From Peribolospora baueri (lineage: Eukaryota > Basidiomycota > Peribolosporomycetes > Peribolosporales > Peribolosporaceae): a stretch of 64,000 bases of DNA. Below the pieces are notes generated by a model. That model had not been told where the DNA came from. It worked only from the letters and a program-made list of their open reading frames with translations, and did no database searches. Below, piece after piece: positions 1-11,428 of the stretch (positions are counted from its first letter, which is position 1; each line of letters begins with the position of its first letter). The position numbers and the translations under genes were made by a program. The stretch spans positions 41,634 to 105,633 of the forward strand of contig JAMDHS010000072.1 of the NCBI GenBank assembly GCA_029717555.1, read 5' to 3'.

Positions 1-949
1 CCTCGTCACGGTAGTCCTTCCCCTCGATCTTCTCTTGCTCGTGGCGCTCAAACATCTGCGGGGTGTGTCCACGTCAAGGACAAAATGGGGGGAGAAACCC
101 ATGGGGATGCATGGAGAGACGAGGATGGGACCACGGAAAGCAGATGGAACGACCGTAAGCAAAGACGCACACGTCCGAACCAACTGAAAGGCCACTCACC
201 ACATTCGTAGCAATCGGCCCGACCCACCACTTGTTGATGGCAACGCTTCCCAGAATGGTGAGCAGCGTCCACACCTGGTTCACCTTCCCGTCCGAAAGAT
301 CCGTGAGGAGGCGGCCGGACAGGACTTCAGGGTGCTTGGTCGTAAAGGTCGCCAAGCAGATGGCCGTTGAGATCGCCTGTGCGGTCAGATGGCGGAACGA
401 CCGGGGAATCGACATCGAGTGAAGAAATGGAGAGCGGAGGAGATCGAGGTCAGCCCTTCCGACCATCCGTCCCATGTTCATCCTCCTTCATCGACAACGA
501 AAGAAAAACGGCACACCTGAAGCGTGAAGTAGGGCGGAAAAAGCTTCGATTGGAGCCTTCCAAATACCTGCCGAGCTGGTCGAACAAGGACGAAAAGAGG
601 ATATGAGCGATAGCAGCAAGGGAGTACGTCTTCACTTCCGATGCCTCGGGGAATGACCCGATACGAAGGACAGAGCCGCTTCAATGCTCACGGAGCTCCT
701 TGTACTGATGTAGTCCAGTAGGATGAACGCCCGTCAGTCATGTGCATGCATCCCGTCTACCATCTTCATTTCTGCCTCTACCTCTCCAATACGCGGCCTC
801 TTTCAGCTCACCTGAATAACCCCCCCTATGAATGTGACCCACACCTGCACGCCCAGCGCGGTGCCCCAAGCGAGCAGGTGGAGCGACTCTACGCGTGGGG
901 GGAGAACAAGCTCCCGGACAAGCCCAAGGCCGACAAGCTGGGTGGACAT
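1..949 (-). CDS. TMEM205-like (DUF4149) multi-pass membrane protein, 3' end beyond the window
   Basis: Minus strand, five exons seen: 949-812, 704-692 (13 bases), 575-517, 376-200 and 55-1, running off the left edge. The joined product begins MSTQLVGLGL and then has LHLLAWGTALGVQVWVTFIGG, typical of the TMEM205/DUF4149 family. The next conserved block, YKELPRQVFGRLQSKLFPPY, is restored only if the 13-base exon is used. Exon 4 encodes hydrophobic helices ending in NKWWVGPIATNV. The last exon reads MFERHEQEKIEG, like the family's charged segment after the TM-rich core. All seen junctions keep frame (387 bases before exon 5). It probably sits in an organelle or plasma membrane; its biochemical role is not established. 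The family call is firm, the function is not. Confidence 0.8.
692..704 (-). other. 13-base microexon of the TMEM205-like gene
   Basis: On the minus strand the bases TACAAGGAGCTCC are preceded by an ATCAG acceptor and followed by a GTGAGC donor. Joined to the next exon (acceptor CCAG, then CTCGGCAG) they give YKELPRQVFG, the family-conserved motif. Skipping the exon loses this motif, or breaks the frame if the downstream acceptor at 575 is kept. Confidence 0.75.
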
Positions 950-1187
950 TTTCGACTGCGGTTATAGTTCGTTCTTGCCGATGATATATATGATGCAGCC
1001 CGCTGGCAGGATATGTCGACGCAAGGGAGAGTGAGTTGGTCGTCACCGACTTCGATCACCGGCTTAATATGATCGCCCTGATCTTATCTCCGCCTTGAGC
1101 CGCTGATGAATGTGGTCCGTGCCTCCCATCTATCTATCTCTGACTTCTACCATCATGGCCAACCGAACGCGGCCCGGGACATAGGAA

Positions 1188-3782
1188 ATGATCGTCCCCG
1201 ACGGCAGCGGCGGCGGCCCCAACAGCCCTTCTCGCTCGAAATCGTCTTCTCCCTCTCCCTCACCCCCGCCGCCCACCTTTGCCCAATCATTCATCTCACA
1301 CTTCTCCTTCGCAGGCTCGCCTTCTTCGTCGACGAGGTCCACCTCTCTCTCTCGGGGCCCGAGTCCCCCTTCTCATCTTCGCTCTGCTGCTCACCTGCCT
1401 CAACGGACGGTACTCACGCGAGAGGAATGTCAGCTTATGAAGGAGGAGGAGGCAAAGCGGTGCTCTCAATACGATGACAACGACGTTCCTCGGTCATCCA
1501 CACGTCTCTCGCCCTCCGTCGATCCCCCCCGCTCGTCACCCTCTCCGCCTCTACCCCGCAATCGTCCTCACACCGTTTCACCGCGTCTGGCATTGAGATC
1601 TCATCTTCGAAACGACTCCTATCCACCGCCTTCCCATCCGTCCTCCTCCGCCTCTGATGAGGAGCCGAAAGTCGTCCACAAAACCAAGGCCTCTCCGAAC
1701 GCGGGGAAACGCTCCCGTAACCCGCGGAGAAGCGACTCGGAGAGGACGCAGAGGCCCCCGAAACGTCGACGGGCCGTCGACGCGCCCCTTAAGGTTGATG
1801 TCCGGACCAAAGTGCGCAAGCCGCCGAGAGGGTACGCGGATCCCATGTTTTACAGAGACATGGGCTACGGAGGCGTTGTGGATCATATTGACTATGGATT
1901 GGACGGTGGGTCGGCTGTCAATGTCTTTAGACGGGCCTCGATTGGCTTGATTTGCTTGATAGTTGTTTCCGGACGCTCACTTGTCTTGTTTGGCGGGGAC
2001 TTACACATGTCGTTCTCTTCCTCTTCTTGCGACGCGCTCCTCGATTGATCGTCAGTGATATGGTGTGGTATCAACCCCGGTCTCAAGTCATCTTCTGCCG
2101 GCCATCACTTTGCCGGCCCTAGTAATGTAAGTTGCCACACTGTTATTTCTCTCGCGAAAAGGGGAAGTGCGGCTGTTCGTTCGTCTGCTTTCCGTTCCAC
2201 ATTCACAAGATCTCTGTTGTTGATCATTTGTACCCCATCCCACACCCCCCACGTCCCCTTTTTGACATCTTTTCGGCGTCATTTCTACGAGAAGCACTTT
2301 TGGAAGGCCCTCCATCTTAGCGGTAGGTGTTCGACTGATATTTTTGTGTATAATGTCAAGGGACTCCTTGATGGTCGATGTCCGTGCTGAAGCTCTTTGT
2401 CTATTTCCTCATTTCATCCGCTTTTCCGCGGTCAGGTTTCACCCCTACCCGCTATCCTCCTACGGACGACCATCTTCTTTTACGGCTCTCGCCAATCCGT
2501 CAAGGATTGACGAATTTGTGAGCATTGTAGCTGCTCATCGTCATTTCGACCCCCGCTTCTTTCCTGTCGACTACTCGGCTCATGTCAAGCCGCGTCTTGG
2601 TCTTGCGTGCTGCTCTTATACCCTGTCGCTCTCCAGAGTCGGTCGTCCGTCCGCTGAGGATTCAGAGCTCCTCCCTGCCGAGAAACGAGCGGAGGTTCCC
2701 CGGCTCCTGGAAAAGCTCCGCCGGTACCGTCCGCGACTGATGTGCGTCGTCGGCCGCAGCATCTGGGATTCCATCGTCCACAGTATCGGCAAGGACCTCT
2801 TGGAGTGGAGAAGATTGGACGGAAGCGCGGTCCGCTTGAAGGAAGGGGAGAAGATGCCCAAGTTTGCATTTGGCCTTCAGCCACACTGCCTTGTTCACCC
2901 TTCTTTCCCTGCGGTCGAGCGGGAGGAGGAGGGAAATCTCGACGACCAAGGCGGCGACGATCGAGACGGGAAGCGGCAACGTGACGACGGTCGGGGTCAT
3001 CGGGTCACGTATTTCTGGGTAGTGCCGAGTACGAGCGGTCGGGTGACCTCGCATAACGTGAGTGTCGGTAGAAAGCACGACATGTTCCCTGGCTGGCGCA
3101 TCCGTCGACAACTCAAATTGTCATTTTGGCCCTACCCTCCGCAACTCATGTCTCTGAATGAACGTTCCGATCGCAGTTGCCGGACAAGGCCGCCCTCTTC
3201 CGTGGCTGCCGCGTCTTCGTCGAGCGACTCCAAGAGCTCTACCCCGTTCCTCCGCGCTGTCCTCCTTCTGCCGTCCATCCTAAATTCCCTCTACGGATGC
3301 CGAAGACCGAGCCAGACGGAATCGACGTTCATCTGCCCGCGGTGGGAACGACGTCATCGCCATCTTCTTCGACTCCTTCAAAAAAGGCGATGCCCGGCCG
3401 AATGTCCGCATCGCGCCATTCCCAGATGGCCTCTTATCTCGCCTACATGTCGGACGCGCGTGTCGAAGGCCTACCTCTTAGTTCTGCCGATGACGGTGGT
3501 GAGAACTGGGGCCTTTCCAGGAAGCTCTTCCGCGTCATCGATGCGGACGCCGTGCTGGCTAGGAGGGAGCAGCTAGTGGAGACGGCGAAGAAGGCGCGAG
3601 AGAAGATATTGGCGGGTAAGGTCAAAGGAGAGATCGAGGCAGGGACCGAGGCGAGAGGTGGAGAGGGGAGGGAGGAGAAGGGTGCAAGCGTGGCCGCTCA
3701 GCATTTGAGTGCGGCAGAAGCGGAGGACGACGATGGCAAAGTCAAGACAGAAATAGAGCGAGAGGGGCTTGGTGAAGATTGA
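1188..3782 (+). CDS. thymine/uracil-DNA glycosylase of the TDG/Mug family
   Basis: Excises uracil or thymine from G:U and G:T mismatches and starts base-excision repair in the nucleus. Six exons (1188-1905, 2056-2126, 2295-2322, 2436-2517, 2637-3057, 3177-3782) join in frame to 641 residues. Residues 1-230 are Ser/Pro- and basic-rich and look disordered, with a KRRR cluster that could be a nuclear signal. The catalytic domain follows: VIWCGINPGLKSS (the family's GINPG motif with the catalytic Asn), GHHFAGPSN, HFWKALHLSG (partly a 28-base exon), QGLTNLVGRPSAEDSELL, AFGLQPH, and VVPSTSGR near its end, corresponding to the MPSSSAR-type loop. A charged, acidic-basic tail extends past the domain. 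The Asn motif and order of blocks make the family certain; substrate preference is inferred. Confidence 0.92.
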
Positions 3783-4656
3783 TCGACGAAAAGGGCGGGC
3801 TGGCTAGGGATGCCAAAGGTATAGACACTTCATACTCTATGTGTTTCGGCGGCACGCAAATTCCTTTATTCTCCGGGGCGCAGCGCCATAAGCAGCAGCA
3901 CTGGTAAAATCGATCCTGCCTTGCACATAGAGACACTACAGCTCGTCCGAGCCAGCCCTACTGGTTTTTTGCGGGGAGTCTGAACAGGATCGGAAACCGT
4001 TGGCGTACACCTTGTGCGCGTTACCAGCCTTATTCTCGACTCACGCTTCGACAAGGTGTGTGGGCGCACGGCCGAGAGGGCAAGCCGGGCGTTTGCGAAG
4101 AGATAACTTCCTCCGCTCAATGACATGTTTTGCGTGAACGGTGACAAGACTGAGGTTTTACCTTCAGCTGTGTGAATCCACATTAACGATGCATCGAGAG
4201 ATGGGCGTTACGTTGAAGGTTTATGATAATAGTGGAGCATCAGTCGAAGGACGGTGTTTTCTAATACTTATAGCATCCTTAGTAAGTTTCGGTATGTGTG
4301 TTTTACGTCTTTTCAAAAAGATCAGCCCTCTCCTTGTGACACTGCTCGTTCACCAAATCTGGTCTCATTTGCGTGTCGTCCCAATGTTGTTTTTTTTTTT
4401 TTTTGGAAGATAACCTCCTGTTGCCACATGCCTTTTGGAAAATCCTTATGGGTCCTTGTCGCGATATTACGACCTATTTGTGGCTTGCGTGTGATCAGGC
4501 TTCTCCAACTTGGTACATAAGTTAGAAAAGACGAGCGACGAATGTACACGACCGACCACTCCGTCCACGGTTCGTGTTCTCAAACCTTAAACTAAGCGCT
4601 AATGGTGTGAATAAGACGGAAGGGCACCAATGCCTCCTCCCTTGGCACCTGCCGCC
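3783..4656. other. intergenic region between convergent genes
   Basis: About 870 bases of 3' flank shared by the glycosylase gene (plus) and PRP3 (minus). It is AT-richer than its neighbours and holds a run of 18 or more T near 4387. I see no convincing exon, tRNA or transposon here. Confidence 0.6.
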
Positions 4657-7444
4657 TCAGTCTGCCGCGCCGTGCCACTTCTTCGCGACGTCCCAATACC
4701 CAGCCAACTTCTCTCCCAAAGCTTCGCGTGCAAAGTTATCGGTGGGGCAGTTACGAGCGCGGAACGCCTTGAACAAACGATCCCGCAGGGGACCTTCCCA
4801 GATGAGTTCACAGGTGTTGGTGGACCAATCGAAGGGTCGGGTGTCTCCCTCGGCGTCCTGTGTCGAGTTGGCCTGGCGAGATGGACAGGAAGATGCATGA
4901 TAGAGTGGAAATCAAGCGAAAGCGCAATTAGCAGGTCAATGGGCCGAAGAAGCGGAAACGATGATGCACGCGCAAGAGAGGGACAAGAACTCACCCCACG
5001 CTCCTCATCACCTTCCCTAGCCATGGGCTCCTCCGTCCAATCAATACGATCAAGCATGAGGTGCTTGTATCCCTTGATACCCTTGTTGGGCCCCTCGGCG
5101 AATACGAGAACAAAGTTGGGATTAAAGATAGTGATGCCTGTAAGCCCGAACTGCTGCGCGTTCTTGAACGTTTTAAACTTATGAGATGGGTTGCCGAGGT
5201 GCTTGATCCTAGCATAAGGAGGATAGGGCAAGAGACGACGGAAAGCCATACGGTCAACGAGGCGGCGAGCAAGAAAACGCGGGGAAGGAGAGGAAGAGAT
5301 GACGTAGGGTGAACATGCCACTCACTTGAATACGAGCGCCTGCACGCCCTTTCTATCGTCCTCCTCCATCTTGCGCTCCCTCTTTTCTCTCTTCTGCTCG
5401 TCGGTCAGCTGGCGCTCCAAGTTCGTCCGCTCATGCTGCTCTCTCCGCGCCGCCACCTCTCTGCGCACCCGAGCTTCCACCTTGGTCGGATCGGCGACTG
5501 CTTCCGACGTTAGCACTCGCATCAGGTTGGCGAGTTTGACTGTGTCGACAGCAAGAAAAATGGCAAACGCGAGCGAACAAGAACGAACGACCATTAGAAC
5601 GACAAAGTTCGAGGTTGGCCAACTCATGACCGCACAGGATGTTCCAAGAAGAAGAACGGGACCAGAGGAGGTACAACTCACCCTTGGGCGGATCAGGCGG
5701 CAACAATCCCATCTTGATCCTATCTTGTTTATCCCTCTGCTCGGCCAATCTCCTCTGTCTACGCATCTTCTTCATCTCCTTCTTAGTGAGCATAACGCCC
5801 TTAAGTCCCACCTGGTTCTTATCACCCGGTGCTGGGATGGGGATGGGATGCTGAACGTAGAGGGTGATGGGCGAGTTTGGCGTGGAGATAAGCGCAGATT
5901 CGAGGTTGTCGTACGAATTGGAGGGGAGGAGGGCTGCGTCCCACCACTCAACGTCGGGAGGAGGTTCACGCTAAAGGAGCATCATTCGACCGAAACAGCA
6001 AACGACGTGGTAAATACGATCCTGCTCCTGTCCAACCGACGGCGGGAAAGATGACCCAATTGATCGCTGTCACTCCGTTACTCACCTTCAAAGCCCTCTC
6101 GCTCCCCTCCATCTCTTCCTCCATGCCCGCCTTCCTGGCGCTTTCAGCAATGCGCCTCTTCAGCTCCTCCATCTGCGCTTCCCTCCTCATCTCCTCCGCC
6201 TTCTCAGCGTGCCTGCCAGCCTTATTGAACTGTAGCTGACGATGCACGCTCCGAGCCTTGGGAAAGTGAGAGAAGCTCGGACCACCGCCTTCCTCCTCCC
6301 CCGGCGCGGGACTAGCCGTACCCGCGCGCTCAGCTTGCATGGCGGCGAGGTAAGGGTTAACGCGATTAGCCCCAGGGGTGAAGCCTCTAGACGAGCTGCG
6401 GGCGTTGGCCTTGACAGACGAGTATTTCGGAGCGCGGTTGTGCAGGCCAGTGATCGTCGGCGTGGAGGGGCCGCTTGAATCGCTCATTAGCAGAGGGTGG
6501 AGGCCCATCTGTCGGGGCTCCTGAGATACCGCAGGTAACGGGGTAGAGCTCTGTCAAGGGAGTGGAAACGGTGAGGTGAGAAATGGAGAGTGCCTATAAA
6601 TAAGCTCTGTCCGTCGCCTGTCATAAGATCACAACATTTCTTCTCTCACCGATGGACTGGACTTCGTCGTCGCGGCTCTCTCCGCACGACCCAAAGCTTC
6701 CATCGCCCTCCTCTTGGCCTCCGCTACCTGCCTAGCCAACGCGCTGGCATCGAACTTGTCCGCAGCGCCACCACCTCCAAGGCTGTCTCCAGTCGGTTTG
6801 GAGATAGGAGCAGCTCGCACTCCAAGCGGAGTCAAAGCGGGAGACGAAGAAGAAGCTGCAGCTGTGCCAGCAGGCGCGGATGATGAAGAAGACGAGGAGG
6901 CGCCATCCTTGCTGAACGAGGCGAATTTGGCCAGCGCGGCAGCCCGAGCCGCTGCGAGCTTGGCTGCCTGAGAGTCAGGTACCGAAGGAGAAGCTGCTGG
7001 ACCTGGAGAAGGAGAAGATGAGGGCGGTGGAACAAAAGACGGTTGGCTCTGGGGAGGGAAGTCATGACGGAGACAATTGCGACGGAGAGGAGAGTAGAAC
7101 GGATGAAAGAGGGGCGAGCCTGGGGTCAGGGGGACTGCTCGACTGTGTGAGCGTGAAAAGTCTAGAGAGAGATGACGGGGTATGGTACCTCACCTTTTCG
7201 CTGTCAAGGTAGCCACCACCAGCAATCAAGAAGGAGAGGAGACCAGAGATACAAGATGACTTTCGTCAGGAGACCGTTTTTGTTTGCGGAGCAAGCCAAA
7301 AACCTTTCTACCAATCCTCGCAGTAGAAGAAATGTAAACTCACCCCTTCATCCGCTTCGTCGCGCTCTCGGGGCTGGTTGACTCTGGCTCATCCTCGCCA
7401 AAAATGTTAGGCCTCTTCCTTGTGGACCTCCTGTTGGACGACAT
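4657..7444 (-). CDS. PRP3: U4/U6 small nuclear ribonucleoprotein Prp3
   Basis: Core U4/U6.U5 tri-snRNP protein needed for spliceosome assembly in the nucleus. The minus-strand gene starts at 7444 ([20 protein letters not shown]) and has several exons. An Ala/Ser-rich N-terminus is followed by NRVNPYLAA, a charged helix ([18 protein letters not shown]), [33 protein letters not shown], and [19 protein letters not shown], the hallmark of the PRP3 domain. The C-terminal DUF1115-type region contains [19 protein letters not shown], then [20 protein letters not shown], ending in KKWHGAAD and a TGA at 4659-4657. The order and motifs match yeast and human Prp3. Its start is only about 160 bases from the uL16m start on the other strand. 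Confidence 0.93.
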
Positions 7445-7605
7445 TGTTGCAAGGACTGGTGAGTGGAGGAGTGCGACCGACGCGGGTGGTTGGTTGGTGC
7501 GTGGGATGGTCTTGCCGCAGCAGGAAGTCTTGCCTGTGTCAACCGTCCTCTAGTAAGTCCTCAAGACCACATCAATCAACTGAACCTCCGCTTTTTCTCT
7601 CGACC
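7445..7605. promoter_or_regulatory. short bidirectional promoter between PRP3 and the uL16m gene
   Basis: The divergent start codons at 7444 (minus) and 7606 (plus) are only 161 bases apart, so both promoters must overlap here. No recognisable TATA box or named factor site stands out. Confidence 0.5.
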
Positions 7606-8688
7606 ATGCTCCGACAACTCTCTTCTTCTTTGTCCTCGTTGGCAGCGACAGCTGCAGTGTACCGACGGCAGGCCGTGTCGCTGACGAGTGCTTCGCCGTC
7701 GTGCACTCCGCTGGCTCGGTCGTTCTCCGCTCTCGCTTTGTCGCGACCGGCATCGGCTGCGCCTTCGTCTTCCTCAGCGTCGAGACTGGGCAGTTTCTTT
7801 GCGCGGGATCGCCTTTCAATGTACTCGCCGACATTTTCCCTCACCTCATTTTTCCCTACTCTATCGGCCCTGGCTTCCCCTACCGGTACCCGAAGACACC
7901 GCTCCCAGCTCGCCCCTCGCCGCACTAAGTACCGCAAGGCGCACAAAGGCCGGGTGCCCATCCCCATAGGCGGCTCTCTCAAAGGCACGACGCTCAACCT
8001 CGGAGACTACGGTCTGCGTCTCAAAATGCCCGCCCGGCTGAGCGCTAAACAGCTGACCAGCGCGGAGACGGCATTGAAGAGGAAGCTCAAGGTGGTGAAG
8101 GGCAGCAAGGTGTTCTTGCGCGTGTTCCCTGACATCCCCGTCGGTGTTAAGGGCAACGAGACTAGGATGGGAAAAGGAAAGGGATCGTTTGAGTTTTGGG
8201 CCGTGCGGTGAGTCAAGTGGAGCACGATTGATGGAGGTCTCGTTCTCGTTCCATTGCAATCGTCGTCACTAGCTTGACGCTAACTCTCGTCTTCCCATCC
8301 TGCATCGATACTTCGGTCGTGGTTCTCTCCCCGGCACAGTGTTCCCATCGGTCGCGTTGTTTTTGAGATTGGCGGGGCAGAGATTCGACCAGAGCTGGCC
8401 AAGGAAGGCGAGTATCATGCCGTATATCCTCGCCGGTGGGGCGCCGCCATTTGGGGGGCGTCGAGTCGTTGCACCAATGCACAGACATACGGCTAGCTCA
8501 TCGTCATGCTCCTTTCTGAATGTCGTTTGTCTGTCTTGTCTGCAGCCCTTCGCCTCGCGTCGGACAAGCTGCCGGTGCCAACCGAGTTCGTAGCCCGGGC
8601 CTCGCCGTCCGATAAGCTGCCGGTGCAGACGGAGATCGCTGCGCAGTCCACGACGTCGGGAAAACAGGAACCTGCGTCGGCGCTCTGA
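7606..8688 (+). CDS. mitochondrial large-subunit ribosomal protein uL16m
   Basis: Part of the mitochondrial 54S ribosomal subunit near the tRNA site. Three exons (7606-8207, 8340-8407, 8546-8688) join to 270 residues. The first ~90 residues are Ser/Ala/Arg-rich without acidic residues, a typical mitochondrial presequence. The L16 core follows: [53 protein letters not shown] and [20 protein letters not shown]. The second intron begins GCGAGT and ends TGCAG, a GC-AG intron; this junction is the one that restores [13 protein letters not shown] direct repeat of the SDKLPV.TE segment lies in the tail. The closest S. cerevisiae counterpart would be MRPL16. Confidence 0.93.
8408..8545 (+). other. 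GC-AG intron in the uL16m gene
   Basis: The donor reads AAGGAAG then GCGAGT, and the acceptor is TGCAG before CCCTTCGCC. Only this joint keeps KEALRLAS in frame, so the intron uses a GC donor instead of GT. Confidence 0.7.
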
Positions 8689-8869
8689 TGTCTATAGAAA
8701 GCTCGCTGTAGTCTTCGTTATTGTCCTTTTTCGGACATCTCTGTGGGAAGCAGTTTGGAAGTTGATGCGCGAGTCCGTCCCGTCTGAGGGAAACATTTGA
8801 TCGCAGTTCTAGGGAATAGGTGAAAGTCATCAAAGGAACAATACAGGACAAACTTCCGTCCACGGCTCA

Positions 8870-10592
8870 TCATGGAGACACTATCTCCCACCCGAGGTGC
8901 TTCCCCGCCCAGAATGGCACAACCTCCACCTCCGCCGCCTTACCGTCCGCATCCACCTTGACAAAGCTCGCAGGAATCGCAGAGCCCTCTGCAGTCTTTG
9001 CTGCTCTTCGAAGCCTCACCCCATCATTCTTCTCATCCTTAACTGGTCGGCGGTAGAACGCGCGGCCGTGCTCGCTTACGAATCCGTTCAGCTTGTCCAA
9101 TGCGCCGAAGCTCTCCAGTAAAGTCGCCACGAGCGGGAGGAGGACAGGCTGCGTGTACACGCCGGCTGAGCAGGCCAGCGTGTGCGCTGGTGCTGACGCA
9201 CTCGGTTGCGGCATTTTAGCGCTGATGGGGTGAGGTGCGGAGTCGGAGCCGAGGAAGAAGCGGGGGTGGCCTTTACAGATATTAGAAGTAAAGGTTTGGG
9301 AGGCGCCGACGCGCGAGATCCTCTTTCAACCTCAACGTCTACCACATAAAAGTGTGTGCGGGACTCACCTTCCTTAATGACCTGTCGAAGGGCCTCCCGG
9401 TCTGATGGGAACTTGGCCACTGGCTTGCAGAAGTTCAGCGGCTTGCCCGCCCAGTCGTCCACGATGAGCGCTAGATGGTGTGCGGTGATGGTGCAGCCGA
9501 CTGATGGGCCGAGGGACTTGACCTGCGTGGCATTGTAGGAGAGAAGGAATAAGGAGAAGAAGACTTAGTCACTCTTTATCATCTTAGAAGTACCAGGCGA
9601 AGGCGCACGTCAAGACGAAACCAAAATTCAAAATTCTTACCGTCTCCACAGCAGCCTTGGTAGTAGCGTGCTCCAGAACGATCCTCAGCCTGGGAAAGTC
9701 CGCATGAAGCTTCCTCAAGTGAGTAAGAAAACGCTCTTCAGCGTTGAGTACGCAAGTCCCCTGTCCCAACACATAAAGGGATGAAAAGGAAACATCGTGG
9801 ATCAGCGACAGGTACGGGCGAGGGCCAGTTGTAGATATGCTTGGGGAGATACCCACGTCCTCATCATTACTCGGCACCTCTCCGTGCAAGTTGAGCACCA
9901 TGTCGCACTCCTGCATGGCCTCGAAGATGGGGTAGTAAACGTCGTAGGACTCAATCCCACCCGAGCTGTTTGTCGTCACACCGCGCGGATAAGACTTCAC
10001 GCCTTTGTAATAATGCCGACGAAAGCGTGGTGGAGATTCAGTTGGTCCTCGCTCGGGCTGAAGGGTCTCCACCAAGGCCTTGACAAGTATCAAGCAGCAC
10101 TCCATACACAAAGAACACAAGCTCCAACACTTACCACTAATACCCGCCTTAGCGGCCTTGTGTATCTCTTCAGGCGTGATATCAGGGCCGAGGTAGAGGG
10201 TGACCATGAACTCCACGTCCGGAGCGAGCTTTTGGAGAGATGACTTGTACTGCAGCGCTGCTTCTGTGCTGCTAATTGGTGGGACGAGGTTTGGCTGCGG
10301 TGGAAAATCGAACAGGGAGGATCCACGCAGGGAAACAGGAAGGAAAGGAGCAAGTTCAGCAAGCTCGGTCTCCTCCCCGAACCTCAACTAACTCTTCCTC
10401 CATGAAGGCCGCGCAGAGCTAGAAAGAAGGAAATTGGCAACCAACCATGACATACGCGAGCAGGAACCCTCCCTGCTTGACATGAGGAGTCACCAACTCG
10501 CTCATGGCACCCTGCCGGAGGTGGACGTGAAAGTCGGCAGGAGAGGGGACGAAAAGTTCATGTACCTCCATGGGAGGAGCTGAGGTGACCAT
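8870..10592 (-). CDS. URA4: dihydroorotase (class II, URA4 type), de novo pyrimidine synthesis
   Basis: Interconverts N-carbamoyl-L-aspartate and L-dihydroorotate in the cytosol, the third step of UMP synthesis. The minus-strand gene starts at 10592 (MVTSAPPMEVHELFVPSP) and has about seven exons. Visible metal and active-site blocks, in order: FHVHLRQG (the HxH pair), VTLYLGPDITPEEI, VKSYPRGVTTNSSGG (the carboxylated Lys), MVLNLHGEVP, RLRIVLEHATTKAA, GCTITAHHL, and GSDSAPHP with the catalytic Asp. The C-terminus is GKHLGWEIVSP with a stop at 8870-8872. All ligands expected of an E. coli PyrC-like enzyme are present, so it should be active. An internal ATG at 10570 (MEVHELF) is an alternative start. 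Confidence 0.94.
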
Positions 10593-11428
10593 GCTTAAGC
10601 TAAGAGCGAAGAGCTGGCCTCGGATAGGGTGGGATGCTAGAACTTGAGTTTTGGGTTGAATAGAACGAAGCAAATGGAATGCCAAGAATGAGTGCTCAAC
10701 CGGTAAGAAGCTCTCTCTCTCTGAAAACTTCGCACGTGATGTGTACATGCGCGGAGTATAGAGTACATACTTTGGAAGAAAACAGGTTCGCTACTGCAAA
10801 AAAAGGCCCACGGAAAGGAGCCAGCGTCGAGAGAACGATAGCGGGATGAGAAGCAGGAAACCACAAGCCCAGAGTTTTCAGCTACGGGAGCTCGACGTCG
10901 GTCGATCTCGATCTGCCTCGTTTGAGCGAGCGGCGGCAGGCTCGAGGGAAGACGGCCAGCAGCGCCCGCCGCCCACAGAGTGCCGCAGCAGACAAACTCT
11001 CCGGAGCGTCCGCTCGCCGCGCTTCTCCGCCTCGCCGCGCGGCTGTTTGGCAGGCGATCGAGGGGGAGAGAGGCTCGTTTACGCTTTTGTCCCCCTCCCC
11101 ATCGCCTCGTATCGCTCCCTTCACCGCCATTGCTTGCGTCTTTTTTCTTGCCTTCTGACGCTTTTCCATTTTGCTTGCTTATTCGTTCCGTCAGTCACCC
11201 TAGGACTTGGACCTAAGGAGGATTCGCCAAGAGGTAGTCGATAGCGATCGGCTCTGTAGATTTTCGTCCGACCGCCCTGCAGAAAGCACCAGAGCAGCAC
11301 CAAAGGACGCCTAAGAGCGACAGTAACCAACATCTATCAGCGCTCATCGTTCGCATACATGGAAAGCCGAAGCACGGGTCCGTCTTAATCTTTCTTTCTC
11401 TCATCCGGGTTTACCCAGGAAGCCCAAC
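10593..11428. promoter_or_regulatory. divergent intergenic region upstream of URA4 and the next gene
   Basis: About 840 bases separate the URA4 start (minus) from the start at 11429 (plus), so both promoters lie here. The plus half becomes pyrimidine-rich near 11080-11210, common upstream of fungal start sites. Open frames here look like chance frames in GC-rich DNA. Confidence 0.5.

Noticed and set aside
1-949. Several single-frame open regions on both strands over the TMEM205-like gene
   Set aside because: They are shadows of the spliced minus-strand exons; none gives the conserved family motifs.
4141-4520. Hydrophobic short open frames in the 3783-4656 gap
   Set aside because: They arise from AT-rich, T-tract DNA, lack splice support and resemble no protein.
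10846-11244. A 132-codon plus-strand open frame upstream of the disordered-protein gene
   Set aside because: Arg/Ser-rich composition typical of chance frames in GC-rich DNA, and it occupies the divergent promoter.
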